Source: Bacteroidota bacterium (GTDB lineage Bacteria > Bacteroidota > Bacteroidia > Bacteroidales > Dysgonomonadaceae). From it: a DNA stretch of 15,449 bases. Below are positions 6,196 through 13,373 of the stretch, one piece after another. A model generated the notes under the pieces. The model worked only from the letters and a program-made list of their open reading frames with translations. It made no database searches and was not told the DNA's origin. How positions within the stretch are numbered: the first letter of the stretch is position 1; the number at the start of each line of letters is the position of its first letter. The stretch lies in NCBI GenBank assembly GCA_023388315.1, contig JAEWGM010000025.1:1-15449 (forward strand), written 5' to 3'. Made by a program: the position numbers and the translations under genes.

Positions 6196-8601
6196 TCATT
6201 CATACCGCAACGATTTTACGGGATTTTGCATCGCCGCTTTTAGCGAATTAAGCACGGCTACAACGATGGTCAGCAGTAAAATGACAACTCCTGCCAGGAC
6301 AAAAATCCACCAATGCAAATCGATTTTCACCGTGAAATTATTCATCCATTTAAGGGCTAAATACCAAGCGCCAAACAATCCCAACAAGACAAACGGAACA
6401 GCTAATTTGCTTACACTGAACACAAAAATTCGCACAATATCGGTAATAGTGGCGCCGTTGATTTTGCGAATGGCAAGGCTTTTACGGTATCGGGCAATTT
6501 CGTCGTTCAAATAACCCAACAACCCGATTACGGTAACAAGCAACACCACAATGGAGCCCGCGTAAATAGCGTTTCGGAAACCCTTTTGCGGCTGATAAAC
6601 ATTTTGTTGCACCGCAGCTAGGCTTTTTATGTCGGCTTCGCCGCGAGGAATGGCCTCATTGAAAATATCGGCAAACTTTTGAATAACATTCGGGTGCTTG
6701 CCTGGAATGGTTTTTATCAGAATAGACAACTCGAAACTGGGGTGTTCTTCAAACACTTGCACCATTCTTTCGCGAGGCATATAAAAAAACACCGATGGAC
6801 GCGTGTTTTTATCTGCCACGCTACCCACAACCACCTCGGAAAAAATGCCCGAAATGCGCGACGCGCCATAATTGTTGTGTTCCGTTATCTCAATATCGCG
6901 CCCCACCACGCCATCGTGCCAACCATTGTTGAGCACAAGCAAATCTGCCGCTTTTTGGCTGATAAGCACTTCGCCGGGCGATGTTTTCCCGCTCTCAAAG
7001 GCCTGCCCTTCGATAACCGGAATATCCAGAATGGAAAAATAAGCGTCATCCACATAATAAAAATCGTTCACGTTGAAGAGTTCTTTATCGCGTTCGGGCG
7101 ACAACACATTGTTGCCTGATGTGTGATAGATGGGCAAACGTTGCCCCATCGCCACATTGTCCACTTCGGGCAAAGCTTGCAATTGATTAAGGACGGTTTG
7201 TATTTTATGCGGTTCCATCCCGCTTATCGAGCCGAAATAAACTTGTTCAACGCCATATCCGTGGTCGGCATTTTTCACTTTTTCGTAGTGCATACTCACC
7301 ACCATAAGCATGGCCAAAATGAGCGATGCACCCGTAAACTGCACAGCAAGCAACGCTTTTTTCCATCGCATGCTTTGTTGACGATACGTACGAAACGCGG
7401 CAGCAACCGGCGTTTGAGCGAAAATGCGGCCGGGCAAATAGCCAACGAGCACCACCAACAAGCATAAAATCAACACAATGGGAAAAATCACATGCATATT
7501 GAGCGTGGCATTGAGGCTGTGTCCCACTTGCGCTTCGGCAAGGGGTTTCAGCAACAAGATAAGGCCGAAGGCCACCAACAGCGAAATGACGAAAATAAGC
7601 GTGCTCTCTGCGAAAATCATTCCCACTAAATTGTGTTTTTCCGCGCCGTAGCATTTGTGTATGGCAGAAGTTTTGGCGCGGTTGATTAAGGTGCTTATCG
7701 TGAGCAGCATATAATTCATTACCGACACAAACAGCACCACAAAGGCGATGGCGCTGAGAATGAAAATCATATCTTTTGCCTGGTTGGAATAGAGCTTGCG
7801 AAGCGGCTCAAACACATAGGTCATATTGTATCCTTCCGCTTCCAGCTTCTCTATATCTTGATGTTTTATTTGCATTTGTCGCACGCCAGGCGCGAGGCTT
7901 TCGGGCGATACGCCTTTGGCAAGGCGCACAACCGCGAAATAACGGTCGTTTCCCAGCCAATTTTCCGAGCCGTTCCACGTAAAATTGCCGATAGAGGGCA
8001 TGGAAATGGCAATATCGAACCGATAATTGGTGTTCTCAGGGAATTTTTCAAACACACCGCCAATAGCCAATTTTTTACCCGGATAATCCTTTATTTCAAT
8101 CATTTTTCCTATTACGTTTCCTCCCATATTATCGGCTATCTCGCTCGAAACCAAGCAAGACATGGGGCTTCGCAAGACTTCCGCGGCCATGTTTCCGGCT
8201 AGAATGGTGCGCGGAAGAAGATCGTGCAAAAACTCATCGGCCAACACAAATCGGGCAAGATAACTTTGGTTGTCTTCGGAGAAAAACACGTGGCGGCCAA
8301 TGCTCGTCATACGCGTAGCGGCTTCCACGCCGGGCACTTCGGCTTTCATTCCAGGGCCGATGGCGCCGCTCACTTGCGGATAGGTGGTCATCTCTTCGGT
8401 CGATTTGTCGAGCTTGGCAATTGTGTTAACCAGATACAATTGGCCGGCATCGGGATAAAAACTGTCGAAACTATTGTAGTAAAACACCTCGGACAACAAA
8501 ATAAGCCCGAAGGTGAGGCCGGCGGCAAGCGAGATAATGCGCGTGGCGGTATGCTCGCCTTTGCGGAAGAGTTTTCGAGTAGCTAATTGGAAAGAATTCA
8601 T
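6196..8601 (-). CDS. ABC transporter permease, double FtsX/MacB type, divergent (801 aa)
   Basis: The second permease in transcription order and the most divergent of the four. TM segments lie at about 21-42, 277-302, 326-351, 370-393, 416-436, 677-699, 727-750 and 763-786. The C-terminal coupling region is ARYRKSLAIRKINGATITD (703-721): the usual RRTKEIGIRK core is reduced to YRKSLAIRK, so the conserved E-I-G is lost. The first-half motif is also unusual (AKTSAIHKCYGAEKHN, 309-324). The tail is LKAAMQNPVKSLRYE instead of SWRAASRNPVEALRYE. All eight TM helices and both periplasmic domains remain and the frame is intact over 801 codons, so it is not a pseudogene. It may pair with a different ATPase or serve as the unlike partner of a heteromer; this is inference. 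Confidence 0.95.
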   Translation of the reverse strand: MNSFQLATRKLFRKGEHTATRIISLAAGLTFGLILLSEVFYYNSFDSFYPDAGQLYLVNTIAKLDKSTEEMTTYPQVSGAIGPGMKAEVPGVEAATRMTSIGRHVFFSEDNQSYLARFVLADEFLHDLLPRTILAGNMAAEVLRSPMSCLVSSEIADNMGGNVIGKMIEIKDYPGKKLAIGGVFEKFPENTNYRFDIAISMPSIGNFTWNGSENWLGNDRYFAVVRLAKGVSPESLAPGVRQMQIKHQDIEKLEAEGYNMTYVFEPLRKLYSNQAKDMIFILSAIAFVVLFVSVMNYMLLTISTLINRAKTSAIHKCYGAEKHNLVGMIFAESTLIFVISLLVAFGLILLLKPLAEAQVGHSLNATLNMHVIFPIVLILCLLVVLVGYLPGRIFAQTPVAAAFRTYRQQSMRWKKALLAVQFTGASLILAMLMVVSMHYEKVKNADHGYGVEQVYFGSISGMEPHKIQTVLNQLQALPEVDNVAMGQRLPIYHTSGNNVLSPERDKELFNVNDFYYVDDAYFSILDIPVIEGQAFESGKTSPGEVLISQKAADLLVLNNGWHDGVVGRDIEITEHNNYGASRISGIFSEVVVGSVADKNTRPSVFFYMPRERMVQVFEEHPSFELSILIKTIPGKHPNVIQKFADIFNEAIPRGEADIKSLAAVQQNVYQPQKGFRNAIYAGSIVVLLVTVIGLLGYLNDEIARYRKSLAIRKINGATITDIVRIFVFSVSKLAVPFVLLGLFGAWYLALKWMNNFTVKIDLHWWIFVLAGVVILLLTIVVAVLNSLKAAMQNPVKSLRYE

Positions 8602-8700
8602 ATTGATTTGGGATTTACGATTTTAGATTGTGGATTTTGGATTTTGGAGCGTTTAACAACAAGCTAATAGCTAACAGCCAATAGCCAACAGCTAAAAATC
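8602..8700. repeat. Heptanucleotide repeat spacer 4
   Basis: Two perfect 7-bp-phased blocks are present. 8603-8644 holds six heptamers (TTGATTT, GGGATTT, ACGATTT, TAGATTG, TGGATTT, TGGATTT). 8663-8697 holds five (GCTAATA, GCTAACA, GCCAATA, GCCAACA, GCTAAAA). The middle GCGTTGA-type block is reduced to GGAGCGTTTAA (about 8646-8656). Like spacer 2, it begins TTGATTT-GGGATTT immediately next to the start codon. Confidence 0.9.
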
Positions 8701-11085
8701 TCATTCATACCTCAACGCTTCCACGGGGTTACGGCTTGCCGCCCGCCAACTTTGCCAACTCACCGTAAGCAACGCAACAATAAGCGCCGCCAGCCCGGCA
8801 AGGGCGAAAATCCACCAACTGAGCGTGGTTTTATAGGCAAAGTTTTCCAGCCACTTATTCATCGCGAAATAGGCAATGGGCGTGGCGATCACAAACGCGA
8901 CAACAATCCATTTCACAAAACTTTTGTTGAGCAGCGTTAAAATTTCGGCAATGGAGGCGCCGTTAATTTTACGAATGCCTATTTCTTTGGTGCGTCGCTC
9001 GGCAACAAAAATGCTCAACCCGAACAACCCGAGGCACGCGATGAAAATGGAAATCCACCCGGCGTGCGTGAGCAATTTCTGAAACTGGGTTTCTTTTTTG
9101 TACAGGTTGTTCCATTCTTCGTCTAAAAAACGGTATTCAAAGGGAATATAGGGCGAGAGTTGGTTCCATTTTTGTTCTACATTAGCAATCAAGGTTTTTA
9201 GTTGATTGTAGTTTTGCGTATTGGTTTTCAGATAGATGTAATTAGATGTTTCGCCATTACAGAAAAAACCCACGGGTGCAATAGGCGTATGCGCCGAACG
9301 CAGGTTGAAATCTTCCACCACGCCAATCACTTTTCCGTTTTCAAGGACCCTCGCTTTTTCTATATCGGCAATGCCAAACTCCCGAAGCGCTGTTTGGTTA
9401 AAAATGGCTTCTTCGTAATTATACACTTTCTTGGTAAAATTATGCCCTTGCACAAGGTTCATTCCGAAAAATTCAAAGAAATTGGGGCTTACGCCTATTT
9501 TATCGAATGTTATATTCTTTTCCTCTCCATCGTAAGAGAAATTGACGCCCCAATGTTGTGTGATTTCCACCAAATCGCCATCGGCAAAGGTGATATCCAC
9601 TATTCCCGAAATAGATTTCAAATCGTTTACCAATGCCTGCGGTTGTTTCATCACATCGGGATTAACGGCTGTATAAAGCACGTGCTCACGTTGGTAGCCC
9701 GGATTTTTGGCAAGCATCATATCGTTTTGTTTTTTTATCGTAAACAAACAGGCAATGAGCCCAATGGCTATAGAAAATTGCAGCACGGGCAAGATGTTTC
9801 TAACAAACCCGCCGTTTTGTTTCTCCGCCATCGGTTTTATCAGCCGAAGCGCTTGGTAGCGGCTGAAAATTAACCCGGGGAGCAATCCCGTCATAAAAAG
9901 AGTAATTAACAAAATAGCAACAGCTAAGAAAATATTTTGCGGTTGCAAAAACAACGATGTGGTATAACTTGTTTCCATCAATCGGTTGAAAAAATCCAAC
10001 ACAAAAGGTATCACTAAAACCGACAATCCCAATACCGTTAGTAGCAGCAACCCGGCTTCGAACATAAAAATTTGCACCACGCCCCACGTCTGGCTGCCCA
10101 GCATTTTAATAACCGCCACGCTTTTGTTGCGCTTTTGGCCTTGCGCCGAAACCAAGTTCACGTAATTGATGCACGCCATCAGCAAAATAAGTACGGCAAT
10201 GAGCTCCAGCACGTTGAGCATTTGCAGGTTGCCTTTTCTCAACATTGTGGCTTTCAGTGCAGTAATGGGCGTATGCAGATAAAGTTGAGAAAAAGGTTGG
10301 ATGTGTAAATCTATTCCTTCCACCCCATCGGGGTTCTCAGCCACTTCGGGCGTTTTTGAAAGGGCTTGCAATTGCTGGCGGAAGTTTTCGACATCCATAT
10401 TGGCCGGCAATCGGCAAAAGGCCAGGTAATTTTGCCCGCCCCAACGGTTGGCGTTTCGGGCATACCACTCCAGCCTTTTATCGTTTAGAAAAACCGAAAT
10501 TGCCGCGTCGAATTGCCACGAAGAATTTTCGGGAAAATCTTTCACCACCGCGCCTACTTCCAACGGTTCATTGCCGTAATACGAGGTATTGAGGTAAACT
10601 ATTTTCCCAATGGGGTCTTCGTTTCCGAATATTTTTTTGGCAAAACTCTCTTTCAACACAATCTTTGATGTTACATCCAACGCACGTTGCGGGTCTCCCG
10701 CAACGGCGTTGAATTGAAACACATTGAAAAAAGTAGAGTCTGTGTTGAGTAAATGATTTATTTTATAGGTATTTCCCGTGTCGTCCGTTAAAAACGTTTG
10801 TTTGGCCCAATCGTCTGTTGCATACGTAAACACAACATCGGGAAATCGGTTGCGCAGCACATCCACCATTGGGCGGGAAGTATAGATGGCGGTGAGTTCT
10901 TCATTTTGCGATAACGCGTAAATATTATCTATATTTTTGATGAACTTATCCGTGTCCTTCTCCTGTCGCGCATACGAAAGCAAAAGCACGCTCACGACAA
11001 TGCCCAATGTTAAGCCAAACAAGTTGATGACACTTACTAACTTGTTCTTTAATAAATTGCGAAAAGCTATTTTTAGATTTTTCAT
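8701..11085 (-). CDS. ABC transporter permease, double FtsX/MacB type (794 aa)
   Basis: The first permease of the array in transcription order, directly after the canonical ATPase gene (85-bp gap). TM segments lie at about 17-38, 288-312, 336-360, 384-405, 432-450, 673-695, 724-742 and 756-777, with periplasmic domains at about 39-287 and 451-672. The second-half coupling motif VAERRTKEIGIRKINGAS (694-711) is close to the family consensus; the first half has QKRNKSVAVIKMLGSQ (317-332). The C-terminal helix and tail (YKTTLSWWIFALAGLAALIV and WQSWRAASRNPVEALRYE) nearly repeat those of the 770-aa permease, so these two are probably the most recent duplicate pair. It most likely works with the ATPase encoded just upstream. 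The substrate is unknown. Confidence 0.95.
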   Translation of the reverse strand: MKNLKIAFRNLLKNKLVSVINLFGLTLGIVVSVLLLSYARQEKDTDKFIKNIDNIYALSQNEELTAIYTSRPMVDVLRNRFPDVVFTYATDDWAKQTFLTDDTGNTYKINHLLNTDSTFFNVFQFNAVAGDPQRALDVTSKIVLKESFAKKIFGNEDPIGKIVYLNTSYYGNEPLEVGAVVKDFPENSSWQFDAAISVFLNDKRLEWYARNANRWGGQNYLAFCRLPANMDVENFRQQLQALSKTPEVAENPDGVEGIDLHIQPFSQLYLHTPITALKATMLRKGNLQMLNVLELIAVLILLMACINYVNLVSAQGQKRNKSVAVIKMLGSQTWGVVQIFMFEAGLLLLTVLGLSVLVIPFVLDFFNRLMETSYTTSLFLQPQNIFLAVAILLITLFMTGLLPGLIFSRYQALRLIKPMAEKQNGGFVRNILPVLQFSIAIGLIACLFTIKKQNDMMLAKNPGYQREHVLYTAVNPDVMKQPQALVNDLKSISGIVDITFADGDLVEITQHWGVNFSYDGEEKNITFDKIGVSPNFFEFFGMNLVQGHNFTKKVYNYEEAIFNQTALREFGIADIEKARVLENGKVIGVVEDFNLRSAHTPIAPVGFFCNGETSNYIYLKTNTQNYNQLKTLIANVEQKWNQLSPYIPFEYRFLDEEWNNLYKKETQFQKLLTHAGWISIFIACLGLFGLSIFVAERRTKEIGIRKINGASIAEILTLLNKSFVKWIVVAFVIATPIAYFAMNKWLENFAYKTTLSWWIFALAGLAALIVALLTVSWQSWRAASRNPVEALRYE

Positions 11086-11170
11086 TTTTTAGACAAATAG
11101 ATGTTAGACTATTAGACATTTTGAGCGTTGGGCGTTGAGCCAACAGCTAAAAGCCAAAAGCCAAGAGCCA
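11086..11170. repeat. Heptanucleotide repeat spacer 5
   Basis: A TTAGAC-type block (about 11088-11120) comes first, then GCGTTGG/GCGTTGA units (about 11125-11140). A perfectly phased GCCAACA, GCTAAAA, GCCAAAA, GCCAAGA, GCCA series fills 11139-11170 and abuts the ATPase stop codon at 11171. Confidence 0.88.
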
Positions 11171-11869
11171 TTACAACACTTCCGCCATATTCACCGGTTT
11201 TTCCATTTGGCTTACCACCATCCCATCGAACAGGTTGATGGTGCGGTGGGCGAAACCGGCATCGTGTTGAGAGTGCGTCACCATAATGATGGTGGTTCCC
11301 TCTTTGTTCAACTCGGTGAGCAATTCCATCACTTGACGGCCGTTTTTCGAGTCGAGGTTACCGGTGGGCTCATCGGCCAAAATAAGTTTGGGGTTGGCTA
11401 CCACGGCACGGGCAATGGCTACTCGTTGCTGCTGTCCACCCGAAAGTTGTTGCGGAAAATGCTTGTCGCGATGTCCGATGTGCATTCGTTTGAGCACGTC
11501 TTTTACCATTTCTTTTCGTTGGGCCGATGGAATTTTCAGGTACGTGAGAGGCAACTCCACGTTTTCAAACACGTTGAGTTCATCAATCAGGTTAAAACTC
11601 TGAAACACAAACCCTATGTTTCCTTTACGCAATTGCGTGCGTTGGCTTTCTTTCAGGTGCCCCACTTCTTCGTTATCGAAAAAATAGTGGCCTTCGGTGG
11701 GGTTATCCAGCAACCCCAAAATGTTTGACAACGTGGATTTGCCACAGCCCGAAGGGCCCATAATGGCAACAAATTCTCCTTTTTCTACGTGAATGTCCAC
11801 ATCGCGTAAAGCCAGTGTTTCCACCTCTTCGGTGCGGAATGTTTTTGTTAAATTTTCTGTGCGAATCAT
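11171..11869 (-). CDS. ABC transporter ATP-binding protein, MacB/LolD-type (canonical)
   Basis: A 232-residue ATPase with every catalytic motif intact: Walker A GPSGCGKST (38-46), Q-loop Q90, signature LSGGQQQRVAIARA (142-155), Walker B LILADEPTGN (162-171, E167), D-loop D173 in NLDS, and H-loop H199. It should hydrolyse ATP at the inner membrane to drive the FtsX-type permeases that follow. I place the start at the ATG ending at 11869 (MIRTENLTKTF), which matches where LolD/MacB-type domains usually begin. The frame stays open 30 codons further to 11959, but that stretch translates only the heptamer-repeat spacer (GCATTGA units), so the longer start is unlikely. A C-terminal extension of about 15 residues (SQMEKPVNMAEVL) follows the domain. 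Confidence 0.95.
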   Translation of the reverse strand: MIRTENLTKTFRTEEVETLALRDVDIHVEKGEFVAIMGPSGCGKSTLSNILGLLDNPTEGHYFFDNEEVGHLKESQRTQLRKGNIGFVFQSFNLIDELNVFENVELPLTYLKIPSAQRKEMVKDVLKRMHIGHRDKHFPQQLSGGQQQRVAIARAVVANPKLILADEPTGNLDSKNGRQVMELLTELNKEGTTIIMVTHSQHDAGFAHRTINLFDGMVVSQMEKPVNMAEVL

Positions 11870-12000
11870 ATTTTTATTTTTTATGTATTGGCGAAGGGCA
11901 TTGAGCGAAGAGCGGTGGGCATTGAGCATTGAGCATTGAGTTAATGTCCAACTTCTCACTTCTTCACTTCTTCTAACTTCTAACTTGTTAAAGAGAACCC

Positions 12001-12030
12001 GTCAGAACGGTTGTCTGTCAGACGGTTTGT
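12001..12030. repeat. Imperfect direct repeat pair
   Basis: GTCAGAACGGTTGT (12001-12014) is followed two bases later by GTCAGACGGTTTGT (12017-12030). The two copies differ only by a shifted base. They lie inside an ACTTCT-repeat tract, as if inserted into it. The function is unknown; it could be a short mobile or REP-type fragment. Confidence 0.55.
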
Positions 12031-12074
12031 CGTATTCTTCACTTCTTCACTTCCTGTTTTTGGTGTGGTAATTC

Positions 12075-12093
12075 AGACGCATTCAATGCGTCT
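12075..12093. repeat. Perfect short palindrome, REP-like
   Basis: AGACGCATTCAATGCGTCT is a perfect 9-bp inverted repeat around a single central base, followed by CTACGGG. Palindromes with an AGACGC...GCGTCT core are familiar as dispersed intergenic repeats in several phyla; that comparison is from memory. A role as a mini-terminator is possible, but there is no T-run on the minus-strand side. Confidence 0.6.
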
Positions 12094-12138
12094 CTACGGG
12101 TTTGCAAACTTCTAACTTCTAACTTCCAACCTCCAAGT

Positions 12139-12981
12139 CTACTTCCTCATACTCAACGAACTACTCTTATTTACATTTTTATCCACTTGGCGCGGGTTAC
12201 CGTAACAAACCACATCGCTCGCGCCGGACACATTGATGTTTAACCGATCCGTAACACGAATGGAAGCATCGGCAGCGCCCGAAACATCCGCAGTGCAATC
12301 GCGCGCCTGAAAACGGGAGGCCGAAAGGTCGCATCCGCCGCTGGCGCTAACGATAAACTCTTCGGTTTTGCCGGTAAGGTTCACATCGCTTCCGCCACTG
12401 GCGGTAATTTGGCTGTGTCGCGTGTCGATATCGAATAAGTTCACATCACTTCCGCCACTCGCCGTCACTTTTATGTTTTGCGCGGCAAGAAAACGAATTT
12501 CAGCATCGCTACCGCCCGAAAAGTTTCCGGTGAAATTGTTGCAAGAAAGCGTGAGTTTTTCCAAGTCGGTGCCGCCGCTCATTTTCACGCTAAAGTCGTT
12601 CGTTTTCAAAGGTGTTTCAAAAACGATATCTACCCCGCCCGACGCGGTAATTTCTTTTAAATCGGTAACGGTTACATACGCTTTTTGTGTGACGTTGCGC
12701 AAGTTTTTCCACGAAAAAGGCAGGTTGCGACTCTTGTTATAAATGTGCAAGGTGCCATTTTTTACCTCAATAACGGCACGGTCTAAAATTCCTTCGCTCA
12801 CTTCGATAGAAACCGATTGTCGGTTGCCTTGACGAACGATTACATCCCATCCGCCGGATGCAGTTATGGCTGAAAATTGACTTACCTCGCGGTTTTCTTT
12901 TACAATTTTACTGCTTTGCGCGGAAACAGTTGCCAAAGCCAATGTGGCAAGGAGGATGGTTAAGATGGTTTTTGTTTTCAT
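12139..12981 (-). CDS. Secreted DUF2807 (head GIN domain) beta-repeat protein
   Basis: A 280-residue protein with an N-terminal signal peptide (KTK, then hydrophobic ILTILLATLALATVSA, probable cleavage near AQS at 21-23). The mature part is a series of glycine-rich turns of the DUF2807/GIN type: SGGWDV (42-47), SGGVDI (114-119), SGGTDL (135-140), SGGSDA (155-160), SGGSDV (175-180 and 195-200), SGGCDL (214-219), SGAADA (234-239) and SGASDV (252-257). The roughly 20-residue spacing fits the rungs of a right-handed beta-solenoid, consistent with a periplasmic or cell-surface location. The family has no established biochemical function. The gene sits between the adaptor and the first ATPase in the same direction, which links it by context to the export system, as an accessory or cargo-related factor (inference). 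The tail (KNVNKSSSLSMRK) is basic and low-complexity. Confidence 0.92.
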   Translation of the reverse strand: MKTKTILTILLATLALATVSAQSSKIVKENREVSQFSAITASGGWDVIVRQGNRQSVSIEVSEGILDRAVIEVKNGTLHIYNKSRNLPFSWKNLRNVTQKAYVTVTDLKEITASGGVDIVFETPLKTNDFSVKMSGGTDLEKLTLSCNNFTGNFSGGSDAEIRFLAAQNIKVTASGGSDVNLFDIDTRHSQITASGGSDVNLTGKTEEFIVSASGGCDLSASRFQARDCTADVSGAADASIRVTDRLNINVSGASDVVCYGNPRQVDKNVNKSSSLSMRK

Positions 12982-13308
12982 TTTGTAATTTTATTTGTAA
13001 TTTGTTTCTTGTTTTATTTTTGTTTATTTGTATCGTTGTCAGATATTTTAATTATTCGATTTTCAAGTCTAAATATATAAGGTAATAAGCTTGTTTTCGG
13101 TGGTTTGGCTCATTCTACTAAGGTCTTTTTGAAAATAAGGTTCTTTTTTTGAATGATCACCTTATTTTTACCTCAACCTTAGTACCAACAAATGCGGAGG
13201 CCCAGCAAACCTTATTACCTTATTCCAATTTTTATGTTCTTGCCATAACCCAATCAGTAATTTGTAATTTGTAATTTGTAATTATCAATTAGTAATTTCC
13301 CTCTCAAC
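12982..13308. other. Intergenic leader of the DUF2807 gene with heptamer repeats
   Basis: This AT-rich gap holds TTGTAATTT-type repeats next to the start codon (about 12983-13009) and a nested inverted-repeat element (listed separately). At the far end is a GTAATTT tract: three perfect copies at 13257-13277 plus a partial one, continuing loosely to 13298. I looked for the Bacteroidota promoter pattern (TTTG / TAnnTTTG) on the minus strand and found only one imperfect -7 match (TATATTTA near 13070) without a partner, so no promoter is called. Confidence 0.7.
13077..13223. repeat. Nested inverted-repeat element (AAGGT/ACCTT arms)
   Basis: Three perfect inverted repeats are nested around one centre. 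13077-13089 pairs with 13211-13223 (ATAAGGTAATAAG, 13 bp). 13116-13124 pairs with 13176-13184 (TACTAAGGT, 9 bp). 13132-13141 pairs with 13159-13168 (AAAATAAGGT, 10 bp, 17-nt loop). The stretches between arms match poorly. The whole could be a degenerate palindromic mobile-element relic (MITE-like) or a structured leader upstream of the DUF2807 gene. No clear target-site duplication was seen. Confidence 0.65.
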
Positions 13309-13338
13309 TTACTCATACCGCAGCGCTTCCAGCAGATT
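13309..13338 (-). pseudogene. Vestigial C-terminus of an FtsX-type permease
   Basis: On the minus strand this stretch reads N-L-L-E-A-L-R-Y-E-stop, the same terminal motif as the permeases downstream (NPVEALRYE-stop). At DNA level 13312-13331 matches 1264-1283 (3' end of the 770-aa permease gene) at 19 of 20 positions. The match breaks off abruptly after that, and a stop codon appears a few codons upstream in the frame. It is followed in the sense direction by a GTAATTT heptamer tract, just as the intact permeases are followed by repeat spacers. This fits a deletion that removed all but the tail of a fifth permease next to the adaptor gene. The remnant is short, so chance is not fully excluded. 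Confidence 0.65.
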
Positions 13339-13373
13339 TTTGGTTGTACATTTTGCAGAATGTTAGAATGAAT

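Larger units (their letters stand above)
11870..12138. repeat. Heptanucleotide repeat spacer 6 with embedded palindrome
   Basis: This 269-bp gap lies between the DUF2807 gene and the canonical ATPase gene. 11891-11939 is seven heptamers in exact phase (GCGAAGG, GCATTGA, GCGAAGA, GCGGTGG, then GCATTGA three times). 11950-11987 and 12035-12054 are ACTTCT-type repeats. 12107-12134 is AACTTCT, AACTTCT, AACTTCC, AACCTCC in exact phase, running on into the DUF2807 stop codon (12139-12141). Between them are a direct repeat pair (12001-12014 and 12017-12030) and a 19-bp palindrome, listed separately. No promoter could be identified with confidence. Confidence 0.85.

Noticed and set aside
9202..9873. 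Long plus-strand open frame (223 codons) opposite the 794-aa permease
   Set aside because: It lies wholly antisense to a well-supported permease gene, has no recognisable domain and shows unnatural composition; it is a reading-frame shadow.
11870..11959. Possible 30-residue N-terminal extension of the canonical ATPase
   Set aside because: The extension only translates heptamer repeats of the spacer, and the downstream ATG matches the normal start of this ATPase family.
13064..13076. Possible Bacteroidota -7 promoter element (TATATTTA on the minus strand) upstream of the DUF2807 gene
   Set aside because: The last base of TAnnTTTG is wrong and no -33 TTTG lies at the proper distance, so it was not called.
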